Part shown: piece by piece, positions 26,002 through 34,583 of the stretch
Position numbering within the stretch: position 1 is the first letter of the stretch
Layout: each line of letters begins with the position of its first letter
Assembly: GCA_964568805.1 (NCBI GenBank)
Contig: CAZMRW010000025.1
Span: forward strand, 1-46,694
Length of the DNA: 46,694 bases
Source: CAZMRW01 sp964568805
Lineage (GTDB): Bacteria; Pseudomonadota; Gammaproteobacteria; Methylococcales; Methylomonadaceae
Direction of reading: 5' to 3'
The notes under the pieces: generated by a model
What the model was told of the DNA's origin: nothing
Database searches by the model: none
The model's input: only the letters and a program-made list of their open reading frames with translations
Position numbers and translations under genes: made by a program

Positions 26002-27594
26002 TTGATATCCACCGCAAACATCACCATGCAATTCGGGGCCAAGCCCCTGTTTGAAAATGTCTCCGTCAAATTCGGCGACGGCAACCGCTACGGCCTGATC
26101 GGCGCCAACGGCTGCGGCAAATCGACTTTTATGAAAATATTGAGCGGCGACCTGGAGCCCACATCCGGCAACGTCAGCATCAGCCCCGACGAACGCCTCG
26201 GAATTTTGCGCCAGGATCAATTCGCCTATGAAGAATTCAGCGTCATAGACACCGTCATCATGGGACATAAAGAACTCTGGCAAGTCAAAAAGGAGCGCGA
26301 CCGCATCTACTCGCTGCCGGAAATGACGGAAGCTGACGGTCTGCAGGTTGCCGAACTGGAAGTCGAGTTTGCCGAAATGGACGGCTACACCGCCGAAGCC
26401 AGAGCCGGCGAATTGCTGCTGGGCCTGGATATTCCGCGGAATCAGCATTACGGCCCGATGAGCGCCGTCGCTCCTGGCTGGAAACTACGGGTTTTACTGG
26501 CCCAGGCCCTGTTTGCCGACCCCGACATCATGCTGCTGGACGAACCGACCAACAACCTCGACATCAACACCATCCGCTGGCTGGAAGACGTGCTCAACGA
26601 ACGCAACAGCACGATGATCATCATCTCGCACGACCGGCATTTCTTGAACAGCGTCTGCACGCACATGGCGGATATGGATTATGGCGAACTTCGCGTTTAT
26701 CCGGGCAACTATGATGACTATATGACCGCTTCAACCCAGGCCCGTGAACAACTGCTGGCGGGAAACGCCAGGAAAAAAGCGCAGATTGCCGAACTTCAAA
26801 CCTTCGTCAGCCGCTTTTCGGCGAATGCCTCCAAAGCCAAACAAGCGACTTCGCGCGCCCGTCAACTGGAAAAAATCAAACTCGACGAAGTCAAACCGTC
26901 AAGCCGGGTCAATCCCTTCATCCGCTTCGATCAAACTAAAAAACTGCACCGTTTGGCGCTGGAAGTCGAAAATTTGAGCAAAGGATTCGGAGTACAGCCA
27001 TTATTCAATGACCTGAATCTGATGGTCGCGGTCGGCGAGCGCGTTGCGGTGATCGGTCCCAATGGCATCGGCAAATCAACCTTGCTGCGCACACTGGTCG
27101 GCGATTTGAGACCGGATACGGGCATCGTCAAATGGTCGGAAAACTCTGAAGTCGGCTACTATGCCCAGGATCATGCCGAAGACTTTGCCGAAAACATCAG
27201 CCTTATCGAATGGATGGGGCAATGGCGCAAGGAAACCGACGACGATCAAGCGATTCGCGCCACCCTGGGCCGTTTATTATTTTCGCAGGATGAGATCAAC
27301 AAACCGGTCAAGGTCCTTTCCGGCGGCGAACAGGGACGCATGCTCTTCGGCAAATTGATCCTCCAGAAAAACAACATCATGGTCCTGGACGAACCGACCA
27401 ATCACCTGGACATGGAATCCATCGAATCGCTGAATACCGCTTTGGAAAACTACCCCGGCACCCTGATATTCGTCAGCCATGACCGTGAATTTGTATCTTC
27501 GCTGGCCACGCGAATTATAGAATTAACGCCAACCGGCATCGTCGACTTTAACGGCAATTATGAAGACTATCTGGCCAGTCAAAATTTGGCGTAA
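26002..27594 (+). CDS. ybiT: ABC-F ATPase, YbiT type
   Basis: ABC-F proteins act on ribosomes as translation factors rather than transporters. The 530-residue protein has two ATPase cassettes: Walker A GANGCGKST and GPNGIGKST, Walker B LLDEPTNNLD and VLDEPTNHLD, signatures GPMSAVAPGWKLR (unusual, as in E. coli YbiT) and LSGGEQGR, and a helical linker with RFSANASKAKQATSRARQLE. The most likely start is TTG at 26002 with GGAA upstream, giving ISTANITMQFGAKPLFENVS; no ATG fits at this point. Use of TTG and the preceding GTACCTT repeat suggest low or tuned translation. Confidence 0.94.
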   Translation: MISTANITMQFGAKPLFENVSVKFGDGNRYGLIGANGCGKSTFMKILSGDLEPTSGNVSISPDERLGILRQDQFAYEEFSVIDTVIMGHKELWQVKKERDRIYSLPEMTEADGLQVAELEVEFAEMDGYTAEARAGELLLGLDIPRNQHYGPMSAVAPGWKLRVLLAQALFADPDIMLLDEPTNNLDINTIRWLEDVLNERNSTMIIISHDRHFLNSVCTHMADMDYGELRVYPGNYDDYMTASTQAREQLLAGNARKKAQIAELQTFVSRFSANASKAKQATSRARQLEKIKLDEVKPSSRVNPFIRFDQTKKLHRLALEVENLSKGFGVQPLFNDLNLMVAVGERVAVIGPNGIGKSTLLRTLVGDLRPDTGIVKWSENSEVGYYAQDHAEDFAENISLIEWMGQWRKETDDDQAIRATLGRLLFSQDEINKPVKVLSGGEQGRMLFGKLILQKNNIMVLDEPTNHLDMESIESLNTALENYPGTLIFVSHDREFVSSLATRIIELTPTGIVDFNGNYEDYLASQNLA

Positions 27595-27723
27595 TACCAT
27601 GGCTCGGATGAGTCGCGCCCTGGTGATAACCAAAATGCATAGCCCATCCGCTCTTGCGCGACTAATCCAGTCAATTGTTCCAGGACATAACGCTCGACAA
27701 CGCTACCATCTATTGAATCACTC

Positions 27724-28152
27724 ATGAGCTTTTGGAAAACAAAAAAACTGAACGAAATGACGACCGAAGAATGGGAGTCATTATGCGATAACTGCGGTAA
27801 ATGCTGTCTGATCAAACTGGAAGATGATAAAACCCGTAAAATTCATTTTACCAGCGTCGTCTGTAATCTGATCGATCTAAAAACCTGCCGCTGCACCCGT
27901 TACGCCGAACGAACTCGACTGGTACCGCAATGCCTTGATTTGAAGCAACACGATTTTGCCGAGTACAACTGGCTTCCCGCAACCTGCGCTTACCGGCTGC
28001 TTAGCGACGGCGAAGACCTGCCCTCCTGGCATCCTCTGGTTTCAGGCAGCGCCTATAGCGTACAAAAAGCGGGGGTTTCCATCAGAAGCTATGCCATGAA
28101 GGAATCGGATGTCAATAAGATTGAAGAACATATCATTAAATGGCTGGACTGA
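27724..28152 (+). CDS. YcgN-like cysteine-rich protein (UPF0260)
   Basis: The 142-residue protein matches the YcgN/YkgJ family: WESLCDNCGKCCLIKLED, VVCNLIDLKTCRCTRYAERT, LPATCAYRLL and PSWHPLVSG. The cysteine cluster CxxCxxCC suggests a metal or Fe-S site; the biochemical function is not established. The ATG at 27724 is clear. It is a single gene, followed by the second MITE-like copy. Confidence 0.9.
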   Translation: MSFWKTKKLNEMTTEEWESLCDNCGKCCLIKLEDDKTRKIHFTSVVCNLIDLKTCRCTRYAERTRLVPQCLDLKQHDFAEYNWLPATCAYRLLSDGEDLPSWHPLVSGSAYSVQKAGVSIRSYAMKESDVNKIEEHIIKWLD

Positions 28153-28189
28153 GACTGCCTCGTTCAGAAAATTGCTCCATAAGTGTATG

Positions 28190-28296
28190 TTATTAATCGT
28201 CCCATAAGTTTCTGCACTTTCCCGATTCCAGCATTGGAGTTAAAAAACATGTTTTTAAACTCTGCGGTATGCGATTACTTATGAAACGATTAATAT
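28190..28296. mobile_element. MITE-like 107-bp palindromic element, copy 2
   Basis: The sequence matches 15730-15836 except at about five positions, with the same inverted ends (TATTAATCGT/ACGATTAATA) and internal palindrome. It lies 37 bp beyond ycgN. The high identity of two copies 12.5 kb apart points to recent movement or to purifying selection on structure. Confidence 0.75.
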
Positions 28297-28396
28297 TAAG
28301 TAGACGCTCAGAAGCAAAGGCCAATAGTGTTGACTAATTGGAATGTCTTTCCTATGCTTGCAACTGATATAAGAAACTTGGAAAGTGAACTGAACT

Positions 28397-29209
28397 ATGG
28401 CAAATGAATCAAACTTCTGGCAATTATGGGCTCCGCATCTGGTCTATCTGGAAGATAATCACCTGGATTTGCGAACCATCAATGCCCTTGTGGAAAAGAT
28501 TTCCTCACCTGTTCTGGTTGTCGGAGGCGGGCAGGGTTTATTGGTGAATGAATTGCAGAAGGAAGGATTTCTGGTCGATGGTGTAGACTCATCCCCTGAA
28601 ATGGTCAAGTTGGCCGAGCAACGGCGAGGCGTCAAGCTGGTGCTTACCGACGGTTCCAGTTTGCCTTTTGCCGATGGCAGCTACGGCACTTCCATTATTG
28701 CAACGGGCGTGATCGATTTCCTGGATGATGACAATCAAATCCGCCAGATCATAGACGAAACCCGCCGCGTGACCGGGAAAGAGGGTAAATTGCTTATTTC
28801 TTTCTACAAAATCCATCCGGTCACAGAACGATTTATGAAACGCATCGGCATCGTCAACGACCAGGGAACCCTGCGCCGCAGAAGGCTGTTTGAGCTGAGC
28901 CGGCTTGATCCCAAAGACTTCATTGCTGCAATCAGAAAGGACACAAATTTGAGCCTGTTCAGCATCATCGCTGAATTGATCAGATTACAATTGTTTCTGC
29001 CCGAGCAAGAACGCATCCTGACTAAAAATCTGAGCATGATATTAAAATCGGCGGACAATGCTGACGAACTGATCGCTTCGGTATCCGAATCCATTCCTCA
29101 CCGCAATCGGGACAGCATCGACGCCCTGTTCAAAAAACTCGATATACCCATCAATGAACTGCTGGATTTCGAGACCTGCTTCGTCGTCGATGTCGGCATC
29201 AATATTTGA
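28397..29209 (+). CDS. Class I SAM-dependent methyltransferase, substrate unknown
   Basis: The 270-residue protein has a Rossmann SAM site, LVVGGGQGLLVNELQKEGF, followed by VDGVDSSPEMVKLAEQR, SLPFADGSYGTSIIATGVIDFL and KLLISFYKIHP. The C-terminal third is helical with no recognisable domain. It is separated by 18 bp from the next methyltransferase, so the two probably form an operon. The substrate cannot be told from sequence. Confidence 0.85.
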   Translation: MANESNFWQLWAPHLVYLEDNHLDLRTINALVEKISSPVLVVGGGQGLLVNELQKEGFLVDGVDSSPEMVKLAEQRRGVKLVLTDGSSLPFADGSYGTSIIATGVIDFLDDDNQIRQIIDETRRVTGKEGKLLISFYKIHPVTERFMKRIGIVNDQGTLRRRRLFELSRLDPKDFIAAIRKDTNLSLFSIIAELIRLQLFLPEQERILTKNLSMILKSADNADELIASVSESIPHRNRDSIDALFKKLDIPINELLDFETCFVVDVGINI

Positions 29210-29227
29210 CCAAATGAGACTGTGCCG

Positions 29228-30115
29228 ATGAAACAAGAGAAACCGAGTTACACGGCTGAAGTGGTTGCCAGCTACCGGGCGGTTGAATCACTGAAGCCGG
29301 AACATCAGCGTGTCTGTTATGATCCATTCGCCATCCACTTCTTGCGCACCGGTTTTAGACTGGTATGCAAGCTGGGGCCTCTTGTTCAACCGCTTTTTTG
29401 GCTGATAGCAGAACGGAATTTCTCGAGTGACGTGGCGCAAGGAATCGGCAGGACCCGCTTTATCGATGATTATACCAAACAGTGCATCGACAACGGCATG
29501 CGGCAGATGGTCATACTGGGCGCCGGTTATGACAGCCGGGCTTATCGCATCGGAGGCATCAAGGAAAAGGTCAAGGTATTTGAAATCGATCATCCGGCAA
29601 CGCAAAGTGACAAAAAAGCGAAACTCATCAAACTGTTCGGGGCTCTATCACCCCATGTAACCTATGTCTCCATCGATTTTGACCGGGAAACATTTGAACA
29701 GAAGCTCCTTGCAAGTGGCTATGACAGGACATTAAAGACTCTGTTCATCTGGGAGGGCGTGACTTATTTTTTATCCGATGGGGCGATTGATGGCACTTTG
29801 GCTTTTGTGCGCGATCAATCCGGCGCCGGCAGTTCCATTATCTTCGACTATATTTTCAAGTCCGTAATCGATGGCACCTATGATTCGATAGAAGCCAAGA
29901 GAGAAAAAGAGATATTGGCCAGCATCGGGGAGCCATTCACCTTTGGCATCGAAGAAGGCACAATAGAACAATTCCTGGCGAATAGAGGTTTTTGCGAAAT
30001 AACGGAGGTTGGTCATGATTATCTGACCGACACCTATTTCAAGGCGGCGAAGCAAAACAGACAATACCCCCCTTTCCTCCCCCTTGTTCATGCGACGGTG
30101 AAGCCGCGGATTTAG
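29228..30115 (+). CDS. Leucine carboxyl methyltransferase-like SAM methyltransferase
   Basis: This 295-residue protein belongs to the LCMT-like family found in bacteria: VASYRAVESLKPEHQRVCYDPFA, RTRFIDDYTKQCIDNGMRQM, the SAM loop VILGAGYDSRAYRI, VFEIDHPATQSDKK, and FIWEGVTYFLSDGAI. These enzymes methylate carboxyl groups or small molecules; the substrate here is unknown. The ATG at 29228 is preferred over the GTG at 29222. A potential membrane-like stretch near residue 45-60 (LGPLVQPLFWLIA) is noted. Confidence 0.88.
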   Translation: MKQEKPSYTAEVVASYRAVESLKPEHQRVCYDPFAIHFLRTGFRLVCKLGPLVQPLFWLIAERNFSSDVAQGIGRTRFIDDYTKQCIDNGMRQMVILGAGYDSRAYRIGGIKEKVKVFEIDHPATQSDKKAKLIKLFGALSPHVTYVSIDFDRETFEQKLLASGYDRTLKTLFIWEGVTYFLSDGAIDGTLAFVRDQSGAGSSIIFDYIFKSVIDGTYDSIEAKREKEILASIGEPFTFGIEEGTIEQFLANRGFCEITEVGHDYLTDTYFKAAKQNRQYPPFLPLVHATVKPRI

Positions 30116-30559
30116 GGTTCTCTCTCACGTTTTCCATCCCAATTTAGCAACCGATAACTCATCACAGTTCCTGATCAACAGATAATCTTCACCTTGCACT
30201 CCAAATTGGATCCGAATTGCCGACATTTATCCATCGAGAGCTATAACCCGGCAGAAGGCGGCAACGTCATCCGGTAACCAATTTCCTCATGCCGATCGCA
30301 TCGAATCCTCGTTTTTTTCGCCGATTAATGTAGTCATTGTCTTAGATATTTGTAGTCTGTTTCTTACAATTTATTTCCCTTCTGCTATATTCATCACAGA
30401 CATAATTCTTAAATTGTGTCTTGCCAACATGTTCTAATCCCATTGGATTTAAAAGATTAAGTAAATGATGGGAGTTAATTTCCCAGTAATTCTTGCTATC
30501 GAGTGGGAGCGAAATTAAAGAACAGCTAATTCAGCCCTTAATAATAAAAAAGAGACCCT
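30116..30559. other. Intergenic region before the collagen-like gene
   Basis: I see no gene or clear structure in these 444 bp. The last 150 bp are AT-rich and probably carry the promoter of the collagen-like gene; a weak AGAGA site precedes its start. Confidence 0.5.
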
Positions 30560-31441
30560 ATGAGAATAAGAACACGTGGTATCAACCGGGCAGGTCGTAC
30601 CGGTATCAAATCATTGACCTTGATTAGTTCACTAGCTACCTTAACCGCACTACCTGTCGCAGGACTCGGTGCAACACTGATTGACGACAGTTACATTTCC
30701 ACGAGGGCTTCAACAAAAAACTATGGTAGCAAGGCTATGCTTCAGGTCATTGATGGCAGCCTGGAAGGCTACCTTAAATTCGATCTGGTGAAATCTTCAC
30801 CAAACTCCGGCATGGTGTCGAAGGCAATTTTGAGGGTTTATGTTTCCGGTATCAAAGCTCGCTCCGCAGGAGCGCTGGCGATACATCAAACCGCTTCCAA
30901 CTGGAATGAATGGACGATCACCGGTAACTCACATCCCGTACCCGGTAGCTTGATCGAATCCGTTCCCGCTGCTACTAATAAATGGCTTGAATTTGACGTA
31001 ACCGACTATGTTAAAAACGAAGTTGAGAGCGCCAATGCTTCTACGATCGGGTTTGCCTTGCTCGGTAATGGAGGTTTAAACATTAAAATCGACAGTAAAG
31101 AAAGCAAAACGACGGGGCATGAGCCTGAATTGGATATCGTATGGTCTGGTGTGGGCATGGACGATATTAAAGATGCGGTTGGCCCGACCGGTCCGCAAGG
31201 TGAAACCGGCCCAGTCGGACCTAAAGGCGATACCGGTACGCAAGGCCCTGCTGGCCTGCAAGGCGAAACCGGCCCTCAAGGCCTCGCCGGACCGCAAGGG
31301 GACACCGGTCCTCAAGGCTCTGCCGGTCCGCAAGGTGCAACCGGCGCAACCGGGGCAACCGGACCTCAAGGTGAAACCGGCCCTCAAGGCCCCGCCGGAC
31401 CTCAAGGTGATACCGGCGCCCAAGGCCCCGCCGGACCTTAA
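30560..31441 (+). CDS. DNRLRE-domain, collagen-like repeat surface protein, cut by an in-frame stop
   Basis: The gene encodes a signal peptide (hydrophobic core LTLISSLATLTALPVAG), then a DNRLRE domain (IDDSYISTRASTKNYG, EGYLKFDL, KWLEFDVTDYVKNEV, GFALLGNG) and, from about residue 210, a Gly-x-y repeat tract rich in GPQGETG and GPAGPQGDTG. DNRLRE domains are extracellular and collagen-like tracts form trimeric stalks. The frame stops at TAA 31439-31441 where every neighbouring unit has CAA, a C-to-T change. The same frame stays open beyond for another 149 codons, so this is a truncated product at 293 residues. Confidence 0.85.
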   Translation: MRIRTRGINRAGRTGIKSLTLISSLATLTALPVAGLGATLIDDSYISTRASTKNYGSKAMLQVIDGSLEGYLKFDLVKSSPNSGMVSKAILRVYVSGIKARSAGALAIHQTASNWNEWTITGNSHPVPGSLIESVPAATNKWLEFDVTDYVKNEVESANASTIGFALLGNGGLNIKIDSKESKTTGHEPELDIVWSGVGMDDIKDAVGPTGPQGETGPVGPKGDTGTQGPAGLQGETGPQGLAGPQGDTGPQGSAGPQGATGATGATGPQGETGPQGPAGPQGDTGAQGPAGP

Positions 31442-31888
31442 GGTGATACCGGCGCCCAAGGCCCCGCCGGACCGCAGGGTGAAACCGGCGCGCAAGGCCC
31501 CGCTGGTCTGCAAGGCGAAACGGGCGCAACTGGGGCAACCGGCCCTCAAGGCCCCGCCGGTCCGCAAGGTGAAACCGGGGCAACCGGACCCCAAGGCGGC
31601 ATCACCGGAATTCGCGCCGGCTCGACAACCTTACCGGCGGGAGATAATGTAACTCAAGGCACGGTAGTGTTCTCATCTCCGATGGAAACCGCAAATTACC
31701 AGGTCGCACTGATTGGCAATAATTTTACTGATATTACTAGCAATACAAATAAAGACTGTACCTGGAATATTGTCGCCAAGAGGACTGACGGCTTTGATTA
31801 CGCTTGCCCGGACAGCAATGGCGCTCCCTTGGACTTTTTTGATGCGACTCCTCAGAATATTGGCTATATTGCAATCCCAAATCAATAA
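31442..31888 (+). pseudogene. Downstream part of the collagen-like gene beyond the stop codon
   Basis: In the same frame the sequence continues with about 50 residues of Gly-x-y repeats (GDTGAQGPAGPQGETG, then GATGATGPQG) and a globular C-terminal domain: GIRAGSTTLPAGDNVTQG, YQVALIGNN, DCTWNIVAKRTDGF, ending NIGYIAIPNQ. Restoring one base would give a 442-residue protein. The intact C-terminal domain suggests the stop is recent or strain-specific, or is suppressed. No independent start with a ribosome site is seen. Confidence 0.7.
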
Positions 31889-32118
31889 ATAAGGCTCAGT
31901 TACCGTCTCAAAGTGAGGGGCACTCATCCGGATCCGGTGACGGCCGGTCTTAAGGATGGGACGCCCCCAACAACCTGTTAAACCAAAAAAAACCAACTGG
32001 ATTTATAACCAATTCATTTCAATGCGTTCTTTGCCGGCTTGATTATTGCTCATAAGCTACGTATCCCGCCCAAAGTTTTGGTAAAATAATTTATTTGATT
32101 TAACCGTTGAATTTCCTT

Positions 32119-32718
32119 ATGTCCAAAGATATTCGCATTATAAGATGTAGCGGCAAGGCGCTGGGGCAGTATATTTCGGAACTTGCCCGCCTGAGAATTG
32201 AAGTGTTCCGTGAATTCCCCTATTTATATGACGGGACCTATGAATATGAAGAAAAATATCTGCAAACCTATCTAAATTGCCCTCAAAGCGTCATTGTCCT
32301 CGCGTTTGACGGCGACAAGATTGTGGGCGCCTCGACCGCAATCCCAATGAAATATGAAACGGATGAGCTGAAAAAACCGTTTATCGAAAATGGCTATAAC
32401 CTCGACGAGGTTTTTTACTGCAGCGAATCGGTGCTGGACAAAAATTACCGGGGTTTAGGAATCGGCGTGCGTTTTTTCGAGGAAAGAGAGGCCCATGCCG
32501 AAGAATTGGGCGGGTTCAAGCATATCACCTTCTGCTGTGTCGAACGGCCTGTGGATCATCCGCGCAGACCGGCAAATTATGTACCGCTTGATAAATTCTG
32601 GAATAAACGCGGCTATGTCAAACACCCCGAGCTTAAAACCGCCTATTCCTGGAAAGACCTTGACGATGACGAAGAAACCGCAAAACCTATGACATTCTGG
32701 CTTAAACATGAAAGTTAA
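32119..32718 (+). CDS. GNAT-family N-acetyltransferase
   Basis: The 199-residue protein has a GNAT fold: ELARLRIEVFREFPYLYDGT, VIVLAFDGDKIVGASTAIPM, and motif A YCSESVLDKNYRGLGIGVRFF, the pyrophosphate loop for acetyl-CoA. The acceptor is unknown. The ATG at 32119 was chosen over an upstream TTG. It overlaps the amidase gene by 11 bp; this close pairing suggests both act on one small amide or amine substrate. Confidence 0.88.
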   Translation: MSKDIRIIRCSGKALGQYISELARLRIEVFREFPYLYDGTYEYEEKYLQTYLNCPQSVIVLAFDGDKIVGASTAIPMKYETDELKKPFIENGYNLDEVFYCSESVLDKNYRGLGIGVRFFEEREAHAEELGGFKHITFCCVERPVDHPRRPANYVPLDKFWNKRGYVKHPELKTAYSWKDLDDDEETAKPMTFWLKHES

Positions 32719-33571
32719 GATTGCAACCGCCCAGTACGATATCGGCTTTCTGACAAACTGGCAAAATTACCGGCTGAAAATCGAGCGCTGGGTTGATGAA
32801 GCCGCCAGGCAAGACGCCGGAATTTTGCTTTTTCCGGAATATGCCAGCATGGAGCTGGCCTCGCTTTTCGGTAAAGAGATCTATTCGTCATTGAGCAAAC
32901 AGCTGGAAGCCATGCAGACATTGCTGGATGATTATATCGCCCTGTTTCAGTCCCTGTCTCAGCAGCATGGCTGCTATATTCAGCCGGGTACATTTCCGGT
33001 AAAAATGACCGACGGCAGCTACCGCAACCGCGCTTATCTGTTCATGCCGCATGGACATTTTGATTATCAGGACAAACTGATGATGACCCGTTTTGAAAAC
33101 GAACAATGGTTTATTCACCGCGGCGATGAATTAAAATGTTTTGATACCGAGTATGGAAAAATTGCGATCAATATCTGTTATGACAGCGAGTTTCCAATGC
33201 TGGCGAGGAAACAGATAGAATCAGGGGCAAATCTGATACTGGTGCCGAGTTGTACCGACACCCTGGCTGGTTACCATCGGGTTAAAATAGGTTGTCAGGC
33301 AAGAGCCCTGGAGAACCAGTGTTATGTGGTGCAGTCGCCCACCGTAGGAGAGGCGCCCTGGTCGGAAGCGGTCGACGTCAATATTGGCGCTGCGGCGGTC
33401 TATACGCCTGTGGACCGTGGCTTTCCGGATAATGGCATACTAGCGATAGGCAAACTCAATGCCGTGCAATGGGTCATCGCTGAAATCTCGCTAGACGAAA
33501 TTCGTACGGTGCGCGAGCAGGGGCAAGTTTTCAACTACCGGGATTGGCCGCTGCAAACTTCTGTGCTCTAA
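32708..33571 (+). CDS. Carbon-nitrogen hydrolase (nitrilase/amidase superfamily)
   Basis: The 287-residue enzyme has the catalytic triad of the nitrilase superfamily: E44 (LLFPEYASME), K123 (YQDKLMMTRFE) and C157 (AINICYDSEFP). It is soluble and of normal length. The substrate is probably an amide or N-carbamoyl compound. It is translationally coupled to the GNAT gene before it and overlaps the 3' end of rpoS, convergent, by 4 bp. Confidence 0.92.
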   Translation: MKVKIATAQYDIGFLTNWQNYRLKIERWVDEAARQDAGILLFPEYASMELASLFGKEIYSSLSKQLEAMQTLLDDYIALFQSLSQQHGCYIQPGTFPVKMTDGSYRNRAYLFMPHGHFDYQDKLMMTRFENEQWFIHRGDELKCFDTEYGKIAINICYDSEFPMLARKQIESGANLILVPSCTDTLAGYHRVKIGCQARALENQCYVVQSPTVGEAPWSEAVDVNIGAAAVYTPVDRGFPDNGILAIGKLNAVQWVIAEISLDEIRTVREQGQVFNYRDWPLQTSVL

Positions 33572-34548
33572 TTAAATATGGTTTCGAAGGAATAACCGTT
33601 AAAATGCAGGATTTCTTTCAGTCTTTTTAAGCCGTCCATCTGAATTTGCCTGACGCGCTCGCGGGTGACATTGAGTTCTTGTGCAACCTGTTCGAGCGTC
33701 GCGCCTTCATATCCGCAAAGGCCGTAGCGACGACAGATCACTTCCCGCTGTTTCTCGGGCAATTGGAACACCCAACTGGAAATACTCTGTTTAATACCGT
33801 CTTCCTGGATTTTTTCAGCGGCGGACAAGCTGTCATCATCCGAAATCGATTCAACCAGAGGCTTGTCTACATCCTTACCGCTGGGAACATCCACCGAAGT
33901 GACCCGTTCATTGAGTTTAAGCATTTTTTCCACTTTGCTTATCGGTTTATCAAGATGCTGAGCGATTTCCTCCGCGGTGGGCTCATGATCCAGTATCTGC
34001 GCCAAATGGCGTTGCGCTTTAAGATAAGTGTTCATTTCTTTGACGATATGGATCGGCAACCGGATCGTACGGGTTTGATTCATGATCGCGCGTTCGATCG
34101 TCTGCCTGATCCACCAGGTCGCGTAGGTTGAAAATCTGAAACCTCGTTCCGGATCGAATTTTTCAACAGCGCGAATCAATCCCAGATTACCTTCTTCTAT
34201 CAAATCAAGTAACGGCAAGCCTCGGTTGAGATAACGCCGGGAAATTTTCACTACCAGACGCAAATTACTCTCGATCATGATTTTGCGGGCATCCTGGTCG
34301 CCTTTCAAGGCTTTGGCGCCGTAGTGCTTTTCCTGATCTGCCGTCAGTAATTTCGACCGGCCCAGTTCATTCAGATAAACGCGAGTCGCATCAAAATGTT
34401 CATCCCTGGATTTGATCGCCTGAATATCGTCAACATCCAGAATCTCGTTGAGATTGGGTTCTGCCTCAATCTCCTCTTCAAAAAAAAGATCATCCTCAAA
34501 TGGGAGACTAATATCATCGTCACTTGGTTCTACTAACTCTTCTTTCAT
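33568..34548 (-). CDS. rpoS: RpoS, stationary-phase sigma factor
   Basis: RpoS directs RNA polymerase in stationary phase and stress. The 326-residue protein has region 1.2 (DATRVYLNELGRSKLLTADQ), region 2 (MIESNLRLVVKISRRYLNRG, LLDLIEEGNLGLIRAVEKFD, FSTYATWWIRQTIERAIM), region 3 and region 4 (EREVICRRYGL-like QREVICRRYGL, LNVTRERVRQIQMDGLKRL). The acidic N-terminus is lineage-specific. The nlpD-rpoS order matches gammaproteobacteria, where part of rpoS transcription starts inside nlpD. Confidence 0.95.
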   Translation of the reverse strand: MKEELVEPSDDDISLPFEDDLFFEEEIEAEPNLNEILDVDDIQAIKSRDEHFDATRVYLNELGRSKLLTADQEKHYGAKALKGDQDARKIMIESNLRLVVKISRRYLNRGLPLLDLIEEGNLGLIRAVEKFDPERGFRFSTYATWWIRQTIERAIMNQTRTIRLPIHIVKEMNTYLKAQRHLAQILDHEPTAEEIAQHLDKPISKVEKMLKLNERVTSVDVPSGKDVDKPLVESISDDDSLSAAEKIQEDGIKQSISSWVFQLPEKQREVICRRYGLCGYEGATLEQVAQELNVTRERVRQIQMDGLKRLKEILHFNGYSFETIFN

Positions 34549-34583
34549 ATTAACTCCCTGATTTTAGGTCTAAGTTGTACTGG

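Noticed and set aside
25813..26448. 211-codon minus-strand frame over ybiT and the NYN gene
   Set aside because: It overlaps two well-supported genes on the other strand and has no family features.
27579..27725. 48-codon minus-strand frame between ybiT and ycgN
   Set aside because: It has an ATG and a plausible composition (MSDSIDGSVVERYVLEQL at the start) but no recognisable family, and it overlaps both neighbours' ends; I could not support it as a gene.
31076..31594. Long minus-strand and second-frame translations over the collagen-like gene
   Set aside because: They arise from the GC-rich Gly-x-y repeat tract, which is open in several frames.
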